DNA from: Miltoncostaea marina
Lineage (GTDB): Bacteria > Actinomycetota > Thermoleophilia > Miltoncostaeales > Miltoncostaeaceae
Assembly: GCF_018141525.1 (NCBI RefSeq)
Contig: NZ_CP064655.1
Coordinates: 2,388,501 to 2,452,500, forward strand
DNA: 64,000 bases
Direction: 5' to 3'
Shown: piece after piece, positions 34,730 through 44,500 of the stretch
Layout: the number at the start of each line of letters is the position of its first letter
How positions within the stretch are numbered: position 1 is the stretch's first letter
Position numbers and translations under genes: made by a program
Notes under the pieces: generated by a model
Database searches by the model: none
What the model was told of the DNA's origin: nothing
What the model saw: only the letters and a program-made list of their open reading frames with translations

Positions 34730-35437
34730 ATGCCGCCGCGCACCCGCCACCCGCGCCCGCCGCGCGCCCTGGGCGCCGCGCTGGCGGCGGCCGCCGCGGC
34801 GGCGGGGGTCGCCGCCGCGCCGCCGCCCGCCGCGCTCGCCGGACAGGGGGCCGACCGGCTGCCGCCCTACCGCGCGACGGTGCGGCTGCTGACCCCCGCC
34901 GAGCGGGCCGACATGACGCCGGGCGTCTGGCGGCGCGGCTGCCCGGTCGGCCTCGGCGCGCTGCGACACGTGAGCGTGCCGTTCGTGGGCTTCGGCGGGC
35001 GGCCCCGCCGCGGGGCGCTCGTGGTGCACTCGGGCGCGGCGCGCGACGTCGTGGCGGTCTTCCGCGAGCTCTACCGGGCGCGCTTCCCGATCCGGCGCAT
35101 GCGGCCGATCCAGGCGTACGGCGGGGACGACTTCCGCAGCATCGAGGCCGACAACACCTCGGCGTTCAACTGCCGGCCGGCGACGGGGTCGCGCCGGTGG
35201 TCGCAGCACGCCTACGGCCGGGCGATCGACCTCAACCCGCTCGAGAACCCCTACGTCTCGGGCGGGCGGACGTCGCACCGGCGCAGCGTGCCGTACCTCG
35301 ACCGCTCGCGGGCCCGGCGGGGGATGATCCGCGACGGCGGCGTCGTGGTGCGGGCCTTCGAGCGCCGGGGCTGGGAGTGGGGCGGCCGCTGGAGCGGCGT
35401 GCGCGACTACCAGCACATCTCCGCCGACGGCGGCTGA
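34730..35437 (+). CDS. Exported M15-family (VanY-like) D,D/L,D-peptidase
   Basis: 235-residue secreted protein with a signal peptide (ALGAALAAAAAAAGVAA). The catalytic domain (about 105-232) matches M15 carboxypeptidases: RRMRPIQAYGGDDFRSIEAD, FNCRPATGSRRWSQHAYGRA with the zinc histidine and IDLNP aspartate, and a C-terminal RDYQHIS zinc ligand. It trims stem peptides of peptidoglycan. ATG at 34730 is preceded by TAACGT-N7 and no ribosome-binding site, consistent with a leaderless mRNA. It is followed 6 nt later by the RNB gene, so the two are probably co-transcribed. Confidence 0.85.
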   Translation: MPPRTRHPRPPRALGAALAAAAAAAGVAAAPPPAALAGQGADRLPPYRATVRLLTPAERADMTPGVWRRGCPVGLGALRHVSVPFVGFGGRPRRGALVVHSGAARDVVAVFRELYRARFPIRRMRPIQAYGGDDFRSIEADNTSAFNCRPATGSRRWSQHAYGRAIDLNPLENPYVSGGRTSHRRSVPYLDRSRARRGMIRDGGVVVRAFERRGWEWGGRWSGVRDYQHISADGG

Positions 35438-35443
35438 GGCGGG

Positions 35444-36883
35444 GTGCCCGCCCGGCCGCTGCGACTGCGCCCGCCGGCGGGCCCGCTCGCCGAGGGGTTC
35501 GCCGCCATCCGGGCGGAGCTCGGCATCGCGGCCGCATTCCCCGCCGAGGCGGAGCGCGAGGCCGAGCGGGCGGCGGCCGCCGTCGCCGCGGGCGCGACGG
35601 GCGGCGGTCCGCGCGCCGACCGCCGCGACGTGGCGCTGCTCACCATCGACCCCGAGGGCTCCCGCGACCTCGACCAGGCGCTCGCCATCGAGCCGCTGGG
35701 CGACGGGCACCGGGTGCGCTACGCGATCGCCGACGTGGCGGCCGTGGTGGCGCCGGGCGGCCACCTCGACGCCGCGGCCCGCGCGCGCGGGCTGACCGTC
35801 TACATGCCGGACGCCCGCGCGCCGCTGCACCCGCCGGTGCTGAGCGAGGGCGCCGCGAGCCTGCTGCCCGGCGAGGACCGGCCCGCGCTGCTGTGGACCA
35901 TCGACCTCGACGCGCGCGCCGAGCCGGTGCGCGCGGACGTCGAGCGGGCGACCGTGCGCAGCCGGAGGGCGCTGAGCTACGCCGAGGCGCAGGCCGCGAT
36001 CGAGACGGGCGCCGAGCCGGCCCTGACGGGGCTGCGCGAGGTGGGCCTGGCCCGCCTCGCGCGCGAGGCCGAGCGCGGCGGCGTGAGCCTGACGGTGCCC
36101 GTGCAGGAGGTCGTGCCCGTGCAGGGCGGGTTCGACCTGCGCTACGAGGCGGCCCTGCCGGTGGAGGACTGGAACGCGCAGATCTCGCTGCTCACCGGCA
36201 TGGTCGCGGGGCGGATCATGGCCGAGGGCGGCGTCGCGCTCGTGCGGACGCTCGATCCGGCCGACCCGGAGGACCTCGCCGCGCTGCGGCGCACCGCCGC
36301 GGTGCTGGGCGTCGATTGGCCGGAGGGCGCCGCCTACGGCGACGTGGTCCGCGCGCTCGACCCGGCCGAGCCCGGGCACGCGGCCTTCGCCGCCCGGGCG
36401 GCGCGCCTGTTCCGCGGCGCCGGCTACGCCGCCTGGACCCGCGAGGCCGGCGGCGCGCCGCCCCGGCACGCGGCGATCGCGGCGGTCTACACCCACGTCA
36501 CCGCGCCGCTGCGACGGCTGGCCGACCGCGTCGCCAACGAGATCGTGCTCGCGCTGGCGGGCGGCGCCGCGCCGCCCGCGTGGGCCCTCGAGGCGCTGCC
36601 GGCCGTCCCGGGCCTCATGGCGACGGCCGGCGCGCGGGCGCGGGCGGCCGAGCGGGCGTCCGTCGATCTGGTCGAGAGCGCGCTGCTCGCCGGCCGCGTG
36701 GGCGAGGAGTTCCCCGCCGTCGTGATCGACGCGCGCGGCGAGCGGGCGACGGTGCAGCTGGCCCACCCCGCGGTGGTCGGGCCGCTCGAGGACGGCGCAG
36801 CCCGGCCCGGCGAGGCGCTGCGGGTGCGCCTGGCGGCCGCCGACCCGGCCGCCCGCCGGGTGGCCTTCACCCGCGCCGGCTAG
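35444..36883 (+). CDS. RNB-domain (RNase II family) exoribonuclease
   Basis: 479-residue 3'-5' exoribonuclease. The RNB domain occupies about 55-380: VALLTIDPEGSRDLDQALAI carries the metal-binding aspartates (the fourth is Gln, usual in actinobacterial members), then RVRYAIADVAAVVAPGGHLD, YMPDARAPLHPPVLSEG and YTHVTAPLRRLADRV. The N-terminal cold-shock domains of RNase II/R and a recognisable S1 domain are absent, although the last ~90 residues could hold a degenerate OB fold (VVIDARGERATVQLAH). GTG start at 35444. The stop codon TAG overlaps the convergent adenosyltransferase stop through CTAG at 36880-36883. Confidence 0.88.
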   Translation: MPARPLRLRPPAGPLAEGFAAIRAELGIAAAFPAEAEREAERAAAAVAAGATGGGPRADRRDVALLTIDPEGSRDLDQALAIEPLGDGHRVRYAIADVAAVVAPGGHLDAAARARGLTVYMPDARAPLHPPVLSEGAASLLPGEDRPALLWTIDLDARAEPVRADVERATVRSRRALSYAEAQAAIETGAEPALTGLREVGLARLAREAERGGVSLTVPVQEVVPVQGGFDLRYEAALPVEDWNAQISLLTGMVAGRIMAEGGVALVRTLDPADPEDLAALRRTAAVLGVDWPEGAAYGDVVRALDPAEPGHAAFAARAARLFRGAGYAAWTREAGGAPPRHAAIAAVYTHVTAPLRRLADRVANEIVLALAGGAAPPAWALEALPAVPGLMATAGARARAAERASVDLVESALLAGRVGEEFPAVVIDARGERATVQLAHPAVVGPLEDGAARPGEALRVRLAAADPAARRVAFTRAG

Positions 36884-37482
36884 CCCCGCTCCCCGGCCCC
36901 CGGACCGGCGCCCGTGGAGCGGTGCTCGCCGGGCACCCACAGCACGTCGCCCCCTGCGCCGCGGTTGGCGGCCCGGGCGAGGATGAACAGCAGGTCGGAG
37001 AGCCGGTTGAGGTAGGCGAGCGCCGCCGGCGTGACCGGCTCGGCGTCCGCCAGCGCGACGCACGAGCGCTCCGCGCGGCGGCAGATCGTCCGCGCCAGAT
37101 GCAGCGCGGCGGCTGCCGGGCTGCCCGCGGGCAGGACGAAGCTCGTCAGGTCGGGCAGGGTGGCGTTGAGCTCTTCGCACCACGCCTCGAGCCGCTCGAC
37201 CTGCGCCGGCTCCACCCGCAGGCGCGAGCGTTCGGCGTCGCCGCCAGGCGGCACGCAGAGGTCGGCGCCGAGGTCGAAGAGGTCGTTCTGCACCACCGCG
37301 AGCCACGCGTCGATGCGGCCGTCGACGCCGTGCGCGCGGGCGACGCCGATCGCGGCGTTGAGCTCGTCGACCTCGCCGTAGGCGACCACGCGCGGGCTGG
37401 TCTTGCGGGCCCTGCTCATGTCGCCGAGGTGGGTGTCCCCCTCGTCGCCGAGCCGGGTGTAGATGCGGGTCAGCCGGACCAT
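36880..37482 (-). CDS. PduO-type corrinoid adenosyltransferase
   Basis: ATP:cob(I)alamin adenosyltransferase of 200 residues, making adenosylcobalamin. Diagnostic motifs are YTRLGDEGDTHLGD (ATP binding), VAYGEVDELNAAIG and FVLPAGSPAAAALHLARTIC, followed by RRAERSCVAL; all match the PduO/MmaB family. ATG at 37482 is preceded by TAGGGT-N8 with no ribosome-binding site, consistent with leaderless expression. The neighbours are unrelated in pathway (exoribonuclease, CAP protein), so no operon context supports a specific B12-dependent client enzyme in this window. Confidence 0.93.
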   Translation of the reverse strand: MVRLTRIYTRLGDEGDTHLGDMSRARKTSPRVVAYGEVDELNAAIGVARAHGVDGRIDAWLAVVQNDLFDLGADLCVPPGGDAERSRLRVEPAQVERLEAWCEELNATLPDLTSFVLPAGSPAAAALHLARTICRRAERSCVALADAEPVTPAALAYLNRLSDLLFILARAANRGAGGDVLWVPGEHRSTGAGPGAGERG

Positions 37483-37522
37483 GGCCGCCGACCCTACACC
37501 GGTCCGCGGCCGCGCCGGGCGG

Positions 37523-37996
37523 TCACGAGCGCGGGGGCGGCCCCATGAAGTTGACCGTGAAGTAGAGCAGGCCGTCGCAGCTGCGGGCGGCGCCGACCGC
37601 GGCGAACCGCCACTGGCGGCTGCGGATGTTGGCGAGGTGCGGCGCGCTGCGGCGCATCGCGGTGAACGCCTGCCGCACGGTGGAGGCGAGCGCGAGGTTC
37701 TGACCGGCCGCGCGCCCGTTCGCCCAGGGCATCGCGTCGCGCGAGTGGGCGAAGGCCGCGCCGCGCGCCATCGCGACGCTCTTGGTGCGGCCGGCGCGCA
37801 GCAGCGTGCGGTGCTTGCGCACCTTCGGCGCGTCCGCGTCGGCGCGCTCGGCGGCGATGAGCTGCGTCATGGCCTTCTCCTGGGCGGGGGCCACCTCGGC
37901 CGAGCAGGCCGGCGCGGCGGCCGCCACCCCGGGCAGCGCCGTGGCCGCGACCCCGGTCAGGGCAGCGGCGATCCCCGCGCGCATGCGTCCGCGCAT
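37523..37996 (-). CDS. Exported CAP/SCP-domain (YkwD-like) protein
   Basis: 157-residue secreted protein of the CAP superfamily. A signal peptide (MRAGIAAALTGVAATALPGV) is followed by a compact CAP domain: AMTQLIAAERADADAPKV, AFAHSRDAMPWANGRAAGQN and FTAMRRSAPHLANIRSRQWR, ending with YFTVNFMG. Two cysteines (ACSAEV and ARSCDGL) could pair. Bacterial CAP proteins are often spore- or envelope-associated, and no reaction is established for them. ATG at 37996 has GGGAGGA about 8 nt upstream. The 102 bp before it, up to the cca stop, hold no further gene. Confidence 0.85.
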   Translation of the reverse strand: MRGRMRAGIAAALTGVAATALPGVAAAAPACSAEVAPAQEKAMTQLIAAERADADAPKVRKHRTLLRAGRTKSVAMARGAAFAHSRDAMPWANGRAAGQNLALASTVRQAFTAMRRSAPHLANIRSRQWRFAAVGAARSCDGLLYFTVNFMGPPPRS

Positions 37997-38098
37997 CGTG
38001 TGTTCCTCCCGGGTCGTGGGCACTTCTCCGGGCCGTCAGGGCACGACGGCGAACCTACGGGCCGTCGGCGGCGGTCTCAACCCCGGTTGCGGATTTCA

Positions 38099-39532
38099 TT
38101 ACGTTCGCGGCCCGACGTTGCGCTGTTCTGACCATCTCCGCGCGAAGCGGAGCACCTGGTCGCGGGTCCGGAGCGCGCCCACGACCTGACCTTCGCCCAC
38201 CTCCCCCAGCAGCTCGGCGAGCCAGGGGCCGGGCGCCCGGCCCAGCTCGCGGGCGAGCTCGTCGCCGGCGATCAGCGGCCGCACCGGCCCGCGGTCGACG
38301 AGCGTGAAGTGGGCGTCCATCACCTCGCGCGCCAGCACCAGGTGGCGGCGGATCGCCGACTCGGTCGTGCGCGGGCCGGCCGTGGCCAGCCGGTCGGCCA
38401 CCGTCAGCACGATGATCTCCGCCTCCGACGGCGCGGTGAGCCGCAGGTAGCGGTGGATCTGGCGCAGGGAGAGCGGCGCGCGGTGCACCATGAACCCGAG
38501 CGGCAGGTGCCACCGGATGCCCCGCACGACGAACTCGCGCAGCCGGGTGGACGTGCGCAGCCGCCGCATGAGCGCGTCGGCCTGCTCGGCGCCGAGGCGG
38601 TCGTGCGCCATGAACGTGACCCGCCCCTCGGGCGTGACCGCGTGGGTGTCGGCCTTGGCCATGTCGTGCAGCAGGGCCGTGATGACGAGGCCCTCGCGGG
38701 CGCGCAGCTCGTCGGCGAGCGGCGCCTCCAGCACCGCGCGCACGCGGCCGGCGCGCGAGCGGAAGACCGGCTCGGGGTCGCGGGCGATCTCGGCGACGTG
38801 CTGCACCACCTCGATCGTGTGCCCGAGCACGTCCTTGTGGTGGTACGGGCTCTGGTCGAGCCCGCGCGCCCGCTCCAGCTCGGGCACCAGCGCCCCGAGC
38901 CCGCCCAGCTCGTCGAGGCGCTCGAACGCCCGGTCGGGGCGCGGGAGCCGGGCGATGCGCCCCAGCTCGTCGGCGAGCCGCTCGCCCGCCGTGTCCCAGA
39001 CGAGGCGGGCGTCGGCGCGGGCGCGGGCGACCGCCGCCGGGTCGGGCCGGAACCCGAGCGCCTCACCGAGCCGCGCCATGCGCAGCAGCCGCACGGGGTC
39101 GTCGGCGAGCGCGCGGGCGTGCACCAGCCGCAGCCGGCGCGCCGCCAGGTCGCCGAGCCCGCCGTACAGGTCGACCACCCGGCCGGCCTCCGGCCCCGCG
39201 GCGGGGACGGCGAGCGCGTTGACGGTCAGGTCGCGGCGGCCGAGGTCCTCCGCGAGGTCCGCGCCCTGCAGCGGGGTGATGTCGACGTGGTACGGCAGCG
39301 CGCCGCCCTGCACCCGCCACGCCCCGAAGGCGCGGGAGAGCCGGAAGCGGGTCGCCCCGTGCGCCCGCGCCAGCGCGGCGGCGGCCGCCCTGCCGTCGCC
39401 GGCGACGGCGACGTCGAGGTCGTCGACCGCGCGGCCGAGCAGCGCGTCGCGCACGCCGCCGCCCACCGCCCAGGCGCGCTCGCCGAGCGGCGCCAGCGGC
39501 GCCACGAGCGCCCTGAGCGCGTCCTCGCTCAC
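38099..39532 (-). CDS. cca: tRNA CCA-adding enzyme / polynucleotide adenylyltransferase family
   Basis: 477-residue class II nucleotidyltransferase with a C-terminal HD domain, as in actinobacterial CCA enzymes that mature tRNA 3' ends. The nucleotidyltransferase core is AVGGGVRDALLGRAVDDLDV (G-G-x-V-R-D and D-x-D), then ALPYHVDITPLQG and GRRDLTVNALAV. The RNA-binding domain has LVHARALADDPVRLLRMARL, and the HD domain has VLGHTIEVVQHVAEIA and ALLHDMAKADTHA. GTG at 39532 overlaps the alr stop by 4 nt. It is the last gene of the long minus-strand run starting at rplM. Confidence 0.92.
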   Translation of the reverse strand: MSEDALRALVAPLAPLGERAWAVGGGVRDALLGRAVDDLDVAVAGDGRAAAAALARAHGATRFRLSRAFGAWRVQGGALPYHVDITPLQGADLAEDLGRRDLTVNALAVPAAGPEAGRVVDLYGGLGDLAARRLRLVHARALADDPVRLLRMARLGEALGFRPDPAAVARARADARLVWDTAGERLADELGRIARLPRPDRAFERLDELGGLGALVPELERARGLDQSPYHHKDVLGHTIEVVQHVAEIARDPEPVFRSRAGRVRAVLEAPLADELRAREGLVITALLHDMAKADTHAVTPEGRVTFMAHDRLGAEQADALMRRLRTSTRLREFVVRGIRWHLPLGFMVHRAPLSLRQIHRYLRLTAPSEAEIIVLTVADRLATAGPRTTESAIRRHLVLAREVMDAHFTLVDRGPVRPLIAGDELARELGRAPGPWLAELLGEVGEGQVVGALRTRDQVLRFARRWSEQRNVGPRT

Positions 39533-40644
39533 CCCGAGTGGGCCCGCGGCACGCGCGGCCCCACCGCGCAGGTCACCTCGTAGTTGATCGTGCCGCGCCA
39601 GGCGGCCACCTCCTCGGCGGTCACGCGCGCCTCGCCCTGGGCGCCGATCAGCACCACCTCGTCCCCCACCCCCTCGGCGCCCTCGGGCCCGAGGTCGACC
39701 GTCACCTGGTCCATCGACACGGCGCCGATCACCGGCACGCGCCGGCCGCCCACGAGCACCTCGGCCCGGCCGCCGAGCGCCCGGGCGTAGCCGTCGGCGT
39801 AGCCCACGGGCACCACGGCCACCCGCGTGCCGCGGGCCGCCCGCCACCGGCGCCCGTAGCCGACGCTCTCGCGCGAGCGGATCGTCTTGACCGAGGCCAC
39901 GTACGAGACGAGCGACATCGCCGGCCGCAGGCCGTGCGCGGCGGGATCGGCGCCGAACGGGTCGCAGCCGTAGAGCGCGATGCCGCAGCGCACCACGTCG
40001 AGCGCGGCCGCCGGATCGCGCAGGGTGGCGGCCGAGTTGGCGATGTGGGCCCGGGCCCCCGGGAAGCGCGGCCGCAGCCCCGCCGCGGCGGCGCGGAAGC
40101 GCAGCAGCTGCTCGCCCATGAAGCCCGCGTTCTCGCCGGCCACCTCGTCGGCCGTGGCGAAGTGGCTCATCAGCCCCACCACCTCGACCGTCCCCGCGCC
40201 GGCCGCGCCGGCGGCGGCGTCCGCGAGCGCCGGGACGTCCTCCGGCCGCGCGCCGAGCCGGCCCATGCCCGTGTCCAGCTTGAGGTGGACCGGCCGGCGC
40301 GCCCCGCCGGCGGCCGCGGCGGCCAGGCCCTCGGGGGTCCACACCGCCACCTCGGCCCGGGCGGCGGCGGCGCGCGCCCACTCGCCCCCGGCCAGCGGGC
40401 CCATCACGAGCAGCGGCCCCCCGAGCCCGGCGCCGCGCAGCTCCTCGGCCTCGGCCACCGTCGCCACCGCCAGCCGCCGCGCGCCGCCCGCGAGCGCCGC
40501 CCGCGCCACCGGCGCCGCGCCGTGGCCGTAGCCGTCCGCCTTCACCACCGCCATCAGCTCCGCCCGGCCCGCGGCACGGGCGAGCAGCGCCGCGTTGTCA
40601 CGCACCGCGGCGAGGTCGATGCGCGCGAGCGCCCGCCCGCTCAC
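39529..40644 (-). CDS. alr: Alanine racemase
   Basis: PLP enzyme making D-alanine for peptidoglycan, 371 residues. The PLP lysine lies in MAVVKADGYGHGAAPVA, the second catalytic base tyrosine in ESVGYGRRW, and further family blocks are HLKLDTGMGRLG, VVRCGIALYGCDPFG and VSMDQVTVDLG. GTG at 40644 overlaps the nnrDE stop; its own stop overlaps the cca start. The context alr-nnrDE-acpS is common in bacteria and supports the call. Confidence 0.96.
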   Translation of the reverse strand: MSGRALARIDLAAVRDNAALLARAAGRAELMAVVKADGYGHGAAPVARAALAGGARRLAVATVAEAEELRGAGLGGPLLVMGPLAGGEWARAAAARAEVAVWTPEGLAAAAAGGARRPVHLKLDTGMGRLGARPEDVPALADAAAGAAGAGTVEVVGLMSHFATADEVAGENAGFMGEQLLRFRAAAAGLRPRFPGARAHIANSAATLRDPAAALDVVRCGIALYGCDPFGADPAAHGLRPAMSLVSYVASVKTIRSRESVGYGRRWRAARGTRVAVVPVGYADGYARALGGRAEVLVGGRRVPVIGAVSMDQVTVDLGPEGAEGVGDEVVLIGAQGEARVTAEEVAAWRGTINYEVTCAVGPRVPRAHSG

Positions 40645-42185
40645 CCGGCCCGCCCCGCGAGGGCGGCGGGCAGCGCCTCGAGCACGTCCGAGGCGACCGT
40701 GCCGTCGCCGCGGCCCGCCAGCTCGCCCGCGCGCGCGTGCGCCGCCGCCGCGGCGGCCGCGGCGACGAGCGGCTCCAGCCCCTTCGCCAGCGCGGCCGCG
40801 ACCACGCCGGTGAGGACGTCGCCGGTCCCGGCCGTCGCGAGCGCCGGCGAGCCGCCCTCGACCACCACCGGCGGCCCGTCCGGCGCCGCGACGATCGTGC
40901 CCGGCCCCTTCAGCAGCACGACGGCGCCCGAGCGGGCGGCGAGCTCGCGGGCGGCGTCCAGCCGGCCGGCCTCCACGTCGGCGCGCTCCGCGCCCAGCAG
41001 GCGCGCCGCCTCGCCGGCGTGCGGCGTGATCACCGTCGCGGCCGGCCGCTCGCGCAGGCGCTCGGGCCGGTCGCCCAGGTGCCAGAGGCCGTCGGCGTCG
41101 ATCACGAGGGGCAGCCCGAGCGCGTCGATCAGGGCCTCCACGGCCGCCGTCGTGGGCTCGCCCCGGCCCAGGCCGGGGCCGAGCGCCACCGCGCCCGCCC
41201 GGCGGGCCTGGGCCAGCGCGGGCCCGACCGAGGCGGGGGCCAGGCGGCCGTCGTCGTCGGGGAGGGGCGCGGTCATCACCTCGAGCAGCTGCGCGGCGAC
41301 GGCCGGCTGCACGGCGGCGGGCGCGGCCAGCACGGCCAGGCCGGCGCCCGCGCGCAGGGTGGCGCGCGCGGCGAGCACCGCCGCCCCCGTGAGCCCGCGC
41401 GAGCCGGCGATCACGAGCACCGCGCCGGAGGCGTACTTGTCGCCGGCGGGCGCCTTCGCGGGGACGGCGGCGGCCGCGCCCGCGCCGGCCAGCCACGCGG
41501 CCGGCTCCACGCGCACGGCCGACGGCACCCCGATGTCGGCCACGACCACCCGGCCCGCCCGCGCGCGGCCCGGCTCGACCCGCAGGCCGACCATGTCGCC
41601 GTGGAAGGTGACGGTCATGTCGGCGCGGACGGCCGCGCCCGGCACGCGGCCGCTGCCGGCCTCGACGCCCGAGGGCGCGTCGAGCGCCACCACGGGGCCC
41701 CGGTGCGCGGCGATCCACGCGATCGCGTCGGCCACCGGGCCGCGGGGCGCGCCGGTCGCCCCGGTGCCGAGCAGGGCGTCGACCACGACGCCGTCGAGGT
41801 GTGGCGACCGCGGCTCGAAGGGCGCGGCGATGAGCCCCAGCGAGCCGGCGACCGCGGCCATGACGCCCGCGTCGCCCGTGGCGGCCACCCGGCCGCCCGG
41901 GGCCAGCACGGCCACCCGCCACCCGGCGTCGAACAGGTGCCGGGCCACCACCATGCCGTCCCCGCCGTTGTTGCCGGGGCCCACCAGGACGGTCGCCGCG
42001 CCGGCCGCGGGCCACGCGTCGAGGATCGCCCGCGCGGCCGCAATGCCGGCCCGTTCCATGAGCAGCACCGACGGCATCGAGTGGCGTGCGGCGGCCGCCG
42101 CGTCGGCCGCGCGCATGCCCGCCGCGTCGAACAGCGGCGTGCAGCCCGGCAGGGGGGCGGGCGATGTCGTCTGCGCGAGGGCCAC
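40641..42185 (-). CDS. nnrDE: Bifunctional NAD(P)HX epimerase/dehydratase
   Basis: Metabolite-repair enzyme of 514 residues that restores hydrated NADH/NADPH. The N-terminal epimerase (NnrE/YjeF_N, about 20-215) shows VLVGPGNNGGDGMVVARHL and VVDALLGTGATGAPRGP with VVALDAPSGVEAGSG. The C-terminal ADP-dependent dehydratase (NnrD, about 235-505) shows KYASGAVLVIAGSRGLTGAA, ATVITPHAGEAARLLG and LATAGTGDVLTGVVAAALA with the catalytic aspartate. GTG at 42185. It is co-transcribed with acpS upstream (49-bp gap) and alr downstream (4-nt overlap). Confidence 0.94.
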   Translation of the reverse strand: MALAQTTSPAPLPGCTPLFDAAGMRAADAAAAARHSMPSVLLMERAGIAAARAILDAWPAAGAATVLVGPGNNGGDGMVVARHLFDAGWRVAVLAPGGRVAATGDAGVMAAVAGSLGLIAAPFEPRSPHLDGVVVDALLGTGATGAPRGPVADAIAWIAAHRGPVVALDAPSGVEAGSGRVPGAAVRADMTVTFHGDMVGLRVEPGRARAGRVVVADIGVPSAVRVEPAAWLAGAGAAAAVPAKAPAGDKYASGAVLVIAGSRGLTGAAVLAARATLRAGAGLAVLAAPAAVQPAVAAQLLEVMTAPLPDDDGRLAPASVGPALAQARRAGAVALGPGLGRGEPTTAAVEALIDALGLPLVIDADGLWHLGDRPERLRERPAATVITPHAGEAARLLGAERADVEAGRLDAARELAARSGAVVLLKGPGTIVAAPDGPPVVVEGGSPALATAGTGDVLTGVVAAALAKGLEPLVAAAAAAAAHARAGELAGRGDGTVASDVLEALPAALAGRAG

Positions 42186-42234
42186 GGCGGCCCCGATCCT
42201 CGCAGATGGGGCGGCGCGCGCCGCCCGCCGCGCC

Positions 42235-42606
42235 CTACGCCGCGGTCTCGGCCACCGCGACCGCCAGCGCCGAGTCCCGCCCGTGGGTCAGCGAGACGTG
42301 CACCCGCTCCACGCCCAGCGTGCGCGCGCGCTCGGCGTAGCGGCCGTGCAGCGCGATCGACGGCGCCCCGCGGCCGCGCACCACCTCGACCTCGCGCCAG
42401 CGGGTCATGCCGATGCCGAGCGCCTTGCCCACCGCCTCCTTGGCGGCGAAGCGGGCGGCGAAGTGCTGCGGCGGGAACGGCTTGGCGAGGCAGTAGGCGG
42501 CCTCGGCCTCGGTGAAGCAGCGCTCGGCGATGCGCGGGCGGCGGCGGAGCGTCTCCGCGAAGCGCGAGATCTCCATCACGTCCATGCCGACGCCCGCGAT
42601 CGCCAT
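42235..42606 (-). CDS. acpS: Holo-[acyl-carrier-protein] synthase
   Basis: 123-residue phosphopantetheinyl transferase that activates acyl carrier protein. It has both AcpS signatures: GVGMDVMEISRFAETL with the metal-binding aspartate, and FAARFAAKEAVGKALGIG with the glutamate and lysine. HVSLTHGRDSALAVAVA closes the fold. ATG at 42606 lies 10 nt after the glmS stop, placing it in the same operon. Confidence 0.95.
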   Translation of the reverse strand: MAIAGVGMDVMEISRFAETLRRRPRIAERCFTEAEAAYCLAKPFPPQHFAARFAAKEAVGKALGIGMTRWREVEVVRGRGAPSIALHGRYAERARTLGVERVHVSLTHGRDSALAVAVAETAA

Positions 42607-42616
42607 GCCGAACCCT

Positions 42617-44458
<1,842 letters not shown>

Positions 44459-44500
44459 TCGCGCGTCTCCCTCCGACGACTCCGGCCGCGGGGCCCGCGG

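Noticed and set aside
34022-37306. 1094-codon minus-strand open frame spanning several genes
   Set aside because: Only its last 163 codons (the lipoprotein) look like protein. The rest is the shadow of the RNB and M15 genes in GC-rich DNA, full of Arg/Gly/Ala runs.
44459-44500. glmS ribozyme-like element upstream of glmS
   Set aside because: Only 42 bp separate glmM and glmS, too short for the known ribozyme, and no such structure is visible.
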